64,000 nt of DNA from Gallaecimonas pentaromativorans. Lineage in GTDB: Bacteria; Pseudomonadota; Gammaproteobacteria; Enterobacterales; Gallaecimonadaceae. Position 1 is the stretch's first letter, and each line of letters starts with the position of its first letter. A program made the translations under genes and the position numbers. The stretch spans positions 186,001 through 250,000 of the forward strand of contig NZ_RJUL01000004.1 of assembly GCF_003751625.1 (NCBI RefSeq), in the 5' to 3' direction. Below are positions 46,208-52,785 of this stretch, piece by piece. A model generated the notes under the pieces. That model did no database searches and had not been told where the DNA came from. It worked only from the letters and a program-made list of their open reading frames with translations.

Positions 46208-46235
46208 TTTTTACGGACAAATATTATTCAGTCAA
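46208..46235 (-). promoter_or_regulatory. Putative promoter of the KfrA-like/recombinase/radD operon
   Basis: On the minus strand TTGACT (46235-46230), 16 bp, TAAAAA (46213-46208). Transcription would begin inside the inverted repeat. The -35 box is 23 bp from the left prophage attachment repeat. Confidence 0.5.
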
Positions 46236-46257
46236 TCTTATTTATTAAATTTTAAAA

Positions 46258-46277
46258 TGGATATTTTGGAAAGTTAG
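46258..46277 (+). repeat. attL: Left attachment repeat (attL) of the filamentous prophage
   Basis: TGGATATTTTGGAAAGTTAG. The same 20 bp with one mismatch (A to T at position 13) recurs at 53602-53621, exactly at the two ends of the phage gene set. Nothing tRNA-like overlaps it. Confidence 0.85.
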
Positions 46278-46361
46278 AACCCACAGAAACAGCGGCCTGG
46301 AGCCCATAAAAAGCGTATAAAAAAATACAGCAGGCGTTACAGAAAAAGCCGGTTTACACAC

Positions 46362-46393
46362 AGCCCTTGTTACACCAACAGGGGCTTTTTTTT
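46362..46393 (+). terminator. Terminator for the phage repressor transcript
   Basis: AGCCCTTGTT, 5-nt loop, AACAGGGGCT (one G-T pair), followed by eight T. In the circular phage this is the first plus-strand terminator after the repressor gene. Confidence 0.85.
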
Positions 46394-46493
46394 GGGGTGA
46401 AGGCAAGACATACAAAGGAGAAGAAAAGTCTCAATTTGAGACTATGGTGCAGTGTTACAGTCACCTTTTCGGCTTCGCCTGTATAAGCGTACA

Positions 46494-46519
46494 GGAAAAG
46501 AAAAGCCCCTCGCGGGGCT
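46494..46519 (-). terminator. Terminator for the phage structural transcript
   Basis: AGCCCC, TCGC loop, GGGGCT, preceded on the plus strand by AAAAGAAAA, giving a T-rich tail on the minus strand. It ends transcription of the two small genes downstream of zot. Confidence 0.82.
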
Positions 46520-46629
46520 AAGAGCGGTCTAACCAGGGCGGCGGTATGCCAAGGCCGAACCAAAAAAAAACGGTAGCGCCAGGGCCGTTTAAGAGCCACC
46601 TAAGAGGCAACGCTTCGGGCCGTAGGCCC

Positions 46630-46920
46630 TTACATGGGGGCGTTGCCCCCATCCCCCCAGTGAACAAACTTCTTCAACGCCTGCAAAGACTCAGCGTGAC
46701 GAGCCTCAGAAAGGGCCAGAGCCTGACTAGAGCGAACCAAGTCCACAATAAGCTCTCTGGCCTCTTTAAGTTCCCCCATAAGGCGGTTGCACTCCTCGTG
46801 AAGAATGGGAGCGCGTGCACCAGCAGCCAGGAAAGCTTTACTGGCGGTAGCCTCGCCATAAAGCTTCTTAAGCTGTTCAACCAGCAAATCATCAACATCT
46901 CTAAGCATTAACGTAGCCAT
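46630..46920 (-). CDS. Phage protein, possible ribbon-helix-helix N-terminus plus coiled coil
   Basis: 96 residues. The N-terminal MATLMLRDVDDLLVEQLKKL and following TASKAF resemble Arc/MetJ-like ribbon-helix-helix antitoxin N-termini; residues about 35-90 are helical and coiled-coil-like (LMGELKEARELIVDLV). Starts within the stop of the upstream 64-residue gene (TGATG). I do not recognise a named family. A role as the regulator that binds the repeat array upstream of this gene pair is a testable guess. Confidence 0.6.
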   Translation of the reverse strand: MATLMLRDVDDLLVEQLKKLYGEATASKAFLAAGARAPILHEECNRLMGELKEARELIVDLVRSSQALALSEARHAESLQALKKFVHWGDGGNAPM

Positions 46921-47114
46921 CAGAATTGCACCTTCTCAACTTCACCGTGGGCCAACCAAAAACGATAAGAAGTACCGTCATCAAAATCGACATAAGCATA
47001 TCGACCAGGAGCAGACAGGGCATGGCGACGAGCGCGCTTTTCTGCCTGCTCGTCAGTAAGACGATGAACAAGCTTTGAGTTACGGTCTGAATAACACTTG
47101 TAAAGAGTTGCCAT
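46920..47114 (-). CDS. Small phage protein of unknown function
   Basis: 64 residues, basic N-terminal half (DEQAEKRARRHALS) and an aromatic-rich C-terminal half (YAYVDFDDGTSYRFW). No membrane segment or signal peptide. Its ATG follows a GTTAGC box directly, with GAGG as ribosome binding site. Expressed from the repeat-containing region between it and zot. Function unknown. Confidence 0.6.
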   Translation of the reverse strand: MATLYKCYSDRNSKLVHRLTDEQAEKRARRHALSAPGRYAYVDFDDGTSYRFWLAHGEVEKVQF

Positions 47115-47332
47115 GCTAACAATCCTCGTTCTACCTGGTTCTCTCGATGACGATTAACGCTAACAAATTAACTGCCTGCAGCGCTTCCTGGGACTCTTTA
47201 ATGTTAGCAAAACAAAAAAGAAAAATCAATGCTTATGCTAACAAAAAAGAACCTGGCACCAGCTGGCCGGCGCTTAATTTGCTAACACAAAAACAAACCA
47301 GGTTGCGCCGGCGCCGACAGTAACGCTAACAA
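47115..47332. repeat. Six GCTAAC boxes at 44-bp phasing in the phage non-coding region
   Basis: GCTAAC starts at 47115, 47159, 47237, 47281 and 47325, and as its reverse complement GTTAGC at 47203. The intervals are 44, 44, 34, 44 and 44 bp. Sequence between boxes is not repeated, so this is a set of spaced binding sites rather than a tandem duplication. It fills the 234 bp between zot and the 64-residue gene, together with a GCCGGCGC / GCGCCGGC stem (47266-47273 with 47305-47312). Confidence 0.75.
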
Positions 47333-47348
47333 AACCTCGACCGAGAAA

Positions 47349-48593
47349 TCAGGTGGACGGCGTATCAGCAACAGCCGGCGACGGCTCAATCTGAGCGACA
47401 TAGGGCCGGTAATGACGAACGGGTGAGCACGTCACCCGGTAAACAGCGGCGTCATGCTCCAGGAACGCGAGACAGTCAGAAACCATCCTGACGGTATAGC
47501 CAGCGTACTCCGGATAAAAAACATCCTCGCCTTTCTGAAAGCACACCTTCACATAGGCGCCAGGATAAGTTTTCTCACCCATAGTGCGAAACTCTCGCAT
47601 CGCACAACTGATATGAACGCCAGAAAGCTCCTTAGGGCCATCTTCAACAGGCTTTGGCGCATCAGCTAAGGGCTGTTGCTGAACTGCGACAGACTGCGAA
47701 TGAGGGCGAATACCGTAGACATAACCACCGGCACCAATACCGACAATCAACAAGAACTTGGAAATCGTAGAAAAAACATTAACAGGCTTTGGCTCAGGTT
47801 TCGTGTTGGCCTCTTCTGACTGGGGAGCAGCTTCCTGGGGCGAATACCACTTATGCAAAATAGACGATGGCAGCATCGAATAAGAGGCGCGCATATCAAC
47901 AGGCTTAGGATGACCGGGTATAACAAGCCAGTCTTCTTTGAACTGCTGCGCGGTCTGATAACAAGCGTGTAAGTCATTACGACGAAAGAAAAACCATTCA
48001 TGGCGCATGACTTTATTCTTAGTAACGCCCTCATAGACATTACACAAATGAAAAGAAGGGAGACCTTTACCAGCAGTAATAACGTGAGAAATAACACCCC
48101 AAATAGTAGACAAAACGGGAATCTTTATTTTTTTGGATGATTTGCAGCTATAGAGATAATCAACAAGGGTGTCACGCATCTGGCCGTCGATAAAATCAAC
48201 GGATTGGCCAATTAACCACAAACGCCAGCCGTATTTGCGCGATTGAACAAGAAATTCAACAACGTCAAGACGGCCGGGTTGATTCCAAGAGCGAGAGTTA
48301 AAAAAAGTCAAAACCTCATCAAGTACGATAAGGCCGAATTTATTTTCGTCATACGTACTAGGGTCTTCAGGATTTAAACCCTCATAAGCCATGCCAAGGT
48401 CTTTTAAGTCACAAGCACGGGGCTTGTCAGGCAATCTAACAACTGATGCCTGACTATCAGCAGGCATCAGCTTATCCATATTTAAATTAAGGTTCGTAGC
48501 AACACGTCTACCCATACCTAAGGCTGTTTGAATTTCGGCCACAGCCAGTTTTGATTTACCAGAGCCACGGGTGCCCTCAACAAAAACAGCCAT
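47349..48593 (-). CDS. zot: Zot-family phage assembly ATPase (pI)
   Basis: Inner-membrane ATPase driving filamentous phage extrusion. 414 residues: Walker A FVEGTRGSGKSKLAV at 4-18, Walker B FGLIVLDEVLTFF, a single membrane segment at about 277-297 (FLLIVGIGAGGYVYGI), and a periplasmic C-terminal part with several Cys. Perfect ribosome binding site AAGGAGG. Follows the pVI-like gene by 9 bp. Confidence 0.95.
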   Translation of the reverse strand: MAVFVEGTRGSGKSKLAVAEIQTALGMGRRVATNLNLNMDKLMPADSQASVVRLPDKPRACDLKDLGMAYEGLNPEDPSTYDENKFGLIVLDEVLTFFNSRSWNQPGRLDVVEFLVQSRKYGWRLWLIGQSVDFIDGQMRDTLVDYLYSCKSSKKIKIPVLSTIWGVISHVITAGKGLPSFHLCNVYEGVTKNKVMRHEWFFFRRNDLHACYQTAQQFKEDWLVIPGHPKPVDMRASYSMLPSSILHKWYSPQEAAPQSEEANTKPEPKPVNVFSTISKFLLIVGIGAGGYVYGIRPHSQSVAVQQQPLADAPKPVEDGPKELSGVHISCAMREFRTMGEKTYPGAYVKVCFQKGEDVFYPEYAGYTVRMVSDCLAFLEHDAAVYRVTCSPVRHYRPYVAQIEPSPAVADTPST

Positions 48594-48602
48594 AAATCCT
48601 CC

Positions 48603-48923
48603 TTAAGAAAGTATTTTCAATTTAAGCAAAACTTGCTTGAAGTTGTAGGTAATTAAAAGAAGGTGAGCGGCAGCAATTGCGCCAATACATTGACCGGCAT
48701 TCGAAGGAACTAATTGAATGCCAGCCTGAAAATAAACATTGCCAGGAAAAGAACGATTCAGAGACAAAATAATGCCATTCACGCCAGCAATAAAAGTGCC
48801 GGTAATAGCAATGTAAACGCCGATATAAAGAACGGAAAGAACACCTTTTCGCGCAATAAATTGCGCAAAAAGAGTGAAAAATGCCGTTAAAAGACCACCG
48901 AGTTTTGTAAATAAAGCCAGCAT
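48603..48923 (-). CDS. pVI-like minor coat protein
   Basis: 106 residues with about three hydrophobic segments (LLTAFFTLFAQFIARKG, VLYIGVYIAITGTFIAGV, CIGAIAAAHLLLITYNF). The position between the pIII and pI genes and the topology fit pVI of Ff phages and the small hydrophobic proteins of Vibrio inoviruses. Assignment rests on context and topology. Confidence 0.78.
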   Translation of the reverse strand: MLALFTKLGGLLTAFFTLFAQFIARKGVLSVLYIGVYIAITGTFIAGVNGIILSLNRSFPGNVYFQAGIQLVPSNAGQCIGAIAAAHLLLITYNFKQVLLKLKILS

Positions 48924-48925
48924 AA

Positions 48926-50308
48926 TTATTTACTCACATGTTGACCAGACAAAGCACGAACCAGCATATAAATCAAATAAAGGCCCGTACACACATACAA
49001 GAACCAACGCAAAGCAGGTTCAAAATAATCAGAATAAGGCTGACAATACGAGTCAACTTGAATATTTTGAGTAATACCACCAGCAGAAACAGTCAAAGGA
49101 AAACCGGTACAAACACCGCCTTGAATTGTCCACAAATCAGATATAGACGGAAAATCAGAATACCAAGGCGGGTCAGTCTCTTTTATCTTGGTAACAGAAT
49201 CATCAAATTCCGACCACTGGTCGGTAATGCTAGACGGGTCAAATTCAGGAACAGCATCAGCGGCAAGCTGACCGAATTTATTATTTGATTGCTCATACTG
49301 CGCCTGGGTTAAGCCAGGAAAAGGAGTGACGCCAGGATTATAGGTAGGAGCATCATCAGGAACAGGCTGTGTTGCTGGCTGACCGGAAAAGTCGGTATAC
49401 GGCAACGGATTACCAGCAAGAAGAGCGGCAGCATTAGCAGCAACCAAAGGCATTGCCTCAGGCGCTATGTAATAAGCGGCGTTAGGGTCGGTAGATTGCG
49501 CCAAGCCAGCGTTATACCACTTGAGGGCCTCTGTCATTTCAGGGACGGTGGCGGGGTTGTACTGGGGCGCAGAAATAATGCTTTGATTGGGTGAACCGTC
49601 AGGATTAGTAAAGACCTGCCACATGTCCTCTTTTGCGACACCGGGAACATCACCAGCGATAGCGGAATTTAAAAAATCGTCCCAATCAGAATCAGAAACA
49701 GGCTCAGAAAAAGATTGCGAGCCTTGCAATAACAACGTAATAGACAATGAAGTGGAACCTGTTTCACCAATACTATTCACATAGTCAAAATAAACGGAGG
49801 AATTATAAAAAGACGACGTAACAGCAGAGAAATTAGGATATGAAGTTACATTAAAAGAAGAATAACCGTTTGATTCGGAATAAATTAAAACCTCAGAATC
49901 AATAAACGCCTTTGCTTCGGATTCAGTCAAATGCTGACGAATAGAACCTCTAAACGAAACATAATAAAGGCGCTTTGAAACATCAGAATAAATCTCACCG
50001 TCATCGCCAAAATACCAACCCGCAGCAACAACGAGCGCCAGAATAAAAGGATGCTTAATAATACGAGCGCCATATTTAAGGGCTGCACGTAAATTACTTT
50101 TAGTAGCGCAAGCACTTGCGGCTGCAACAGGGTCATTAGATGCAAAACCACGGGCGAGAGACATAACGCAATAACCGAAGCCAGTAGGCGCGATTTTGTT
50201 GGGCAATATAGATTGAGTAACAGCAGCATAACCGGCAATAGCAGGGCGTGGCGCAACGATAAAGCCAAGAGACAGGACAATTAACAGTGAAAAAAGAAAG
50301 GTACGCAT
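48926..50308 (-). CDS. pIII-like adsorption/minor coat protein
   Basis: 460 residues from the ATG at 50308 (ribosome binding site GGAGG 8 nt before). Signal peptide TFLFSLLIVLSLGFIVA with cleavage near AIA; a long Ser/Tyr/Pro-rich extracellular part; a C-terminal membrane anchor (WFLYVCTGLYLIYMLVRAL) with a short basic tail, as in pIII. Determines host-receptor binding, so the middle is expected to be unlike other phages. Clearly AT-rich. Confidence 0.82.
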   Translation of the reverse strand: MRTFLFSLLIVLSLGFIVAPRPAIAGYAAVTQSILPNKIAPTGFGYCVMSLARGFASNDPVAAASACATKSNLRAALKYGARIIKHPFILALVVAAGWYFGDDGEIYSDVSKRLYYVSFRGSIRQHLTESEAKAFIDSEVLIYSESNGYSSFNVTSYPNFSAVTSSFYNSSVYFDYVNSIGETGSTSLSITLLLQGSQSFSEPVSDSDWDDFLNSAIAGDVPGVAKEDMWQVFTNPDGSPNQSIISAPQYNPATVPEMTEALKWYNAGLAQSTDPNAAYYIAPEAMPLVAANAAALLAGNPLPYTDFSGQPATQPVPDDAPTYNPGVTPFPGLTQAQYEQSNNKFGQLAADAVPEFDPSSITDQWSEFDDSVTKIKETDPPWYSDFPSISDLWTIQGGVCTGFPLTVSAGGITQNIQVDSYCQPYSDYFEPALRWFLYVCTGLYLIYMLVRALSGQHVSK

Positions 50309-50327
50309 AAATAAGGCCTCCAATAAG

Positions 50328-50366
50328 AAAAGGGCACAGGGCCCACTGCCTGCGGCAATGTGCCCT
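50328..50366 (-). terminator. Terminator between pVIII and pIII genes
   Basis: GGGCACA / TGTGCCC stem with a GC-rich 20-nt loop, followed on the minus strand by TTTTCTTATT. Ff phages have a terminator at the same point, which keeps coat mRNA abundant and pIII scarce. Confidence 0.78.
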
Positions 50367-50383
50367 GCACCCTTTTTGTTGGG

Positions 50384-50638
50384 TTAACCCCGGGCGCCTT
50401 TGGAAATGAACTTGCTGAGCAGGCCCATACCGATGGACAGACCGAGCGAAACGGTCATCACCGCAAAACCAGAAGTACCAGCAGTGTTAACGTCTTCAGT
50501 AACCGAAGTCTGAAGGGCGGTAACGGTGGCGGAGTCCAACGAACCGGCTACAGCGGTGCCGACAGACATGCCAACAGCTGCGACAGCAACAGCGGCTTTC
50601 TTCAGGCCAGAGGCCAAACGAGCTTTATTGAACGGCAT
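50384..50638 (-). CDS. Major coat protein pVIII
   Basis: 84-residue precursor. Signal peptide with a basic N-terminus (KARLASGLKKAAVAVAAVGM) cleaved after AVA, leaving about 52 residues: an acidic amphipathic start (SLDSATVTALQTSVTEDV), a membrane segment (GFAVMTVSLGLSIGMGLL) and a basic DNA-facing tail (SKFISKGARG). The same three-part plan as M13 pVIII. Covers the virion filament. Confidence 0.93.
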   Translation of the reverse strand: MPFNKARLASGLKKAAVAVAAVGMSVGTAVAGSLDSATVTALQTSVTEDVNTAGTSGFAVMTVSLGLSIGMGLLSKFISKGARG

Positions 50639-50647
50639 AATTCCTCC

Positions 50648-50779
50648 TTAGGAACGAGTTGCCTTTTCGATAGCTTGACGAAATGTGCGATACACAACGC
50701 CAAGACCGTAACCCGAGAGCCAAGCGAGGACGCAAGCAGCGACAAATTTAGACTCAGCATCATTCAAGATGTAATCCAT
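50648..50779 (-). CDS. pIX-like minor coat protein
   Basis: 43 residues, with one membrane segment (FVAACVLAWLSGYGLGVVY) and a basic C-terminus (RTFRQAIEKATRS). The Ff pIX pattern, a hydrophobic helix ending in a short polar tail with RxxE/T residues, is recognisable, and the position just before pVIII is the same. Ribosome binding site AGAGGT. Confidence 0.72.
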   Translation of the reverse strand: MDYILNDAESKFVAACVLAWLSGYGLGVVYRTFRQAIEKATRS

Positions 50780-50782
50780 GAT

Positions 50783-50866
50783 TTACCTCTGTTGACCCGC
50801 ACTAAACCCATGGGCAAACAAAAGAACCAGAAATCCAATAACTAAAATGGTTTCCAGTTCCAACAT
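50783..50866 (-). CDS. pVII-like minor coat protein
   Basis: 27 residues: MLELETILVIGFLVLLF then AHGFSAGQQR. The C-terminus parallels Ff pVII, which ends FALGIIAGGQR, and the gene sits between the ssDNA-binding protein and pIX genes exactly as in Ff. Its ATG is 2 bp after the ssDNA-binding protein stop, so translation is probably coupled. Confidence 0.75.
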   Translation of the reverse strand: MLELETILVIGFLVLLFAHGFSAGQQR

Positions 50867-50868
50867 GA

Positions 50869-51207
50869 TTAGGCCGCCTTGCTATTGGGTGCAGACAAGA
50901 CGGTGATAGGACCGTCAGCAAGAAAAACGGTCATACCTTTACCGTTAGACCAGGGCGACATAAAAACAGGAACAGCGACCTGCTTTTGCAAAAACTGGGC
51001 GTAATACGAAACGCCGTCTTTGGCTTTGCTGTGAGGAATGCGAACAGTAATAGTGCGCTCAGCAAAACCGCCAAAGCCGTCAGAAACCTGAACTTGAACG
51101 CCAATTTCAAACCAGCTTTTTACCTCGCCGGTTTGGGTGTTAACTTTCTGCTCTTGCTTGGTGCCAAGAAAATTGCCAACCAAGTTATAACCAGATGCGA
51201 TATTCAT
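50869..51207 (-). CDS. Phage ssDNA-binding protein (pV-like)
   Basis: 112 residues, beta-rich: GYNLVGNFLGTKQEQKVNT, EVKSWFEIGVQVQVSD, RTITVRIPHSKAKDGV. Expected to coat new viral single strands and switch replication to packaging. Starts 9 bp after the replication gene with TAAGGAG. Assigned by position and fold-like pattern. Confidence 0.85.
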   Translation of the reverse strand: MNIASGYNLVGNFLGTKQEQKVNTQTGEVKSWFEIGVQVQVSDGFGGFAERTITVRIPHSKAKDGVSYYAQFLQKQVAVPVFMSPWSNGKGMTVFLADGPITVLSAPNSKAA

Positions 51208-51216
51208 AAAAGCTCC

Positions 51217-52233
51217 TTAAAAACAATAGGCTTGTAAGTTAGTGGGTATTGCAACGGGCTTAGCCTCTAGAACCCGTACCAGCGGGATAACGTTAGAAGC
51301 TGGGGTAATGCCTTCATACGGCATCGAAATATCAATACCGTATTCAAGCAATTCTTTTCTGTGGCGGTAAAAGGTGGCTTTAGAAAAAACATCCCGAAGA
51401 TGCCTGCCTTGTTTCCACAGCAAATAGGGGGCCTGCAATTTGGCAGGGAGATGAAATTCATCCTCTTGACGGAGTGCGAGATTGCCTTGCATATTGAGCC
51501 TCGACATATAATCACGCCACAACAGATACGGGTCGGTTAAATGAAAACCCTGAGGGTTGTCTGTATTGAAAAACCGGCACAATTCCAGTTTGCGAATCTG
51601 CAATTCGGCGCGAACTTTATTAGTAGTGAAATCAAATAACGGAGTTGATAAAAATTCGTCTGGCAGCGTATGGCCTTTACGGCCTGATGTTATCTCTAAA
51701 AACTTGCTGTAGAACTTAAGTAACCAGCGGCGAGAGCCGAGGCCAAAATAGACAGTCTGGCCTTTCGCTTGAGCGACGCCATGGCGTGAGCGGCATTTAA
51801 CAGTAAGGGCTTTTAAAAACGCTTCTACATCGCTGTGGCTGGGCAATTCAAGCATGTAGTTAATATCTACCCGTTTCAAATCAAAGCGGCCAGCGAGAAG
51901 GCGAGCACGGGCGGTTTCATCAAGGGTTTCGCCGACACTTTCAAATATCCGAGCGACAGTTTCTGTTACCAGGGCGCAAATATCATCCGAACCAACAATA
52001 TTGTGACCGGTCAGAAATTTGTTTGGGTTGCCAGACAGGTAAAGCTGAGTAGCCATGCCATTTTCTAAATACCCACCGGAACGAACACAAACACCGGCAT
52101 CGTGAGAGCCACGAATAGTTGAAAAGGTCGGCGCGTCTTTCACAACAGAGCCAAATTCATCAATACGGATGAAGCGACCACCGACAATTGGGCGGTGGCG
52201 GCAATGAATGACGGCATCAACCCAATCAAGCAT
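51217..52233 (-). CDS. Phage replication initiation protein (gene II / RstA type)
   Basis: 338 residues from the ATG at 52233, preceded by GGGAG 8 nt away. Expected to nick the double-stranded form and start rolling-circle replication. Family signature: N-terminal MLDWVDAVIHCRHRPIVGGR, YLSGNPNKFLTGHNIVGSDD, RFDLKRVDINYMLELPS, KFYSKFLEI with a candidate catalytic Tyr. It overlaps the upstream 128-residue gene by 8 bp. Confidence 0.9.
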   Translation of the reverse strand: MLDWVDAVIHCRHRPIVGGRFIRIDEFGSVVKDAPTFSTIRGSHDAGVCVRSGGYLENGMATQLYLSGNPNKFLTGHNIVGSDDICALVTETVARIFESVGETLDETARARLLAGRFDLKRVDINYMLELPSHSDVEAFLKALTVKCRSRHGVAQAKGQTVYFGLGSRRWLLKFYSKFLEITSGRKGHTLPDEFLSTPLFDFTTNKVRAELQIRKLELCRFFNTDNPQGFHLTDPYLLWRDYMSRLNMQGNLALRQEDEFHLPAKLQAPYLLWKQGRHLRDVFSKATFYRHRKELLEYGIDISMPYEGITPASNVIPLVRVLEAKPVAIPTNLQAYCF

Positions 52234-52612
52234 CGTGAGCGCTCCCATGGGCAAAAAAGCCTGACTCGGTATGAAGGCCGAAGCAGGCGGAGCAAGAGCC
52301 TTCTAGGGTGTCTGTGTTGGGGTCAAGCCAGACGGCAACCTCACCATTACAAACAGCGCCGTCAGCGCGTTTCTGGTTGCAAGTGAACGTACCAACGTAC
52401 TGATGGGGTAAATAGCGGCCCCTAGGGGCCGCAGAGGAATAAAAAGGCCGCTGCAATGGATTGGCGGGAATCGACATTTCACGCCGTGGAACAGGAGAAA
52501 CAAGACCTTGAGTAAAAGCCTTAAGGTCATCGTTAGAAAGCGGCAAATTGCGGCTGGAATAAGTGGGCATTGGTAATAGGCCCATGAGCTGGTCAATGGT
52601 TGGGCGAGTCAT
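52226..52612 (-). CDS. Phage early protein with zinc-ribbon-like C-terminus
   Basis: 128 residues. Pro-rich N-terminal half; the C-terminal part has FTCNQKRADGAVCNG and GSCSACFG, four to five Cys spaced like a zinc ribbon. Its start overlaps the stop of the 58-residue gene (ATGA) and its end overlaps the replication gene. Function unknown; possibly a replication accessory. Confidence 0.65.
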   Translation of the reverse strand: MTRPTIDQLMGLLPMPTYSSRNLPLSNDDLKAFTQGLVSPVPRREMSIPANPLQRPFYSSAAPRGRYLPHQYVGTFTCNQKRADGAVCNGEVAVWLDPNTDTLEGSCSACFGLHTESGFFAHGSAHDA

Positions 52613-52785
52613 TGGCGGTCCAACCGAGAAAAGAGGGATACAAACAAAACAATGAGGTAGAGAGAAACAAAAATAACAAATGGAGCCAAATAAACAGGGT
52701 CGCCGGTAAAATCAGCAAGAATCAAAGACTCAACGAAAATAGCGGCAACGCCTATTACAATGATATTTGAAATGCGAGGAGTCAT
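52609..52785 (-). CDS. Small phage membrane protein, two predicted helices
   Basis: 58 residues starting MTPRISNIIVIGVAAIFVES and containing LAPFVIFVSLYLIVLFVSLF; ends in RLDRQ. ATGA overlaps at both ends link it to the 120- and 128-residue genes. No recognised family. Confidence 0.62.
   Translation of the reverse strand: MTPRISNIIVIGVAAIFVESLILADFTGDPVYLAPFVIFVSLYLIVLFVSLFSRLDRQ

Larger units (their letters stand above)
46278..46629. other. Phage non-coding region with clustered hairpins
   Basis: 352 bp without a gene. In the circular phage it joins the repressor 3' end to the last two phage genes. Holds two opposed terminators (46362-46393 plus, 46494-46519 minus), a 17-bp palindrome AGTCTCAATTTGAGACT (46427-46443), GGC-TTC-GCC (46471-46479), a CCTGTA/TACAGG hairpin (46478-46495) and GGGCC-GTA-GGCCC (46614-46627 region). 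Such clusters mark replication origins or packaging signals in filamentous phages; which one applies here is inference. Confidence 0.6.

Noticed and set aside
46258-46277. Attachment repeat as the true chromosomal dif
   Set aside because: The left arm does not resemble a XerC arm and the overall match is partial; dif should be near-consensus.
46616-46629. GGGCC-GTA-GGCCC hairpin as a separate terminator for the 96-residue gene
   Set aside because: No T-run follows on the minus strand; the better terminator is at 46494-46519.
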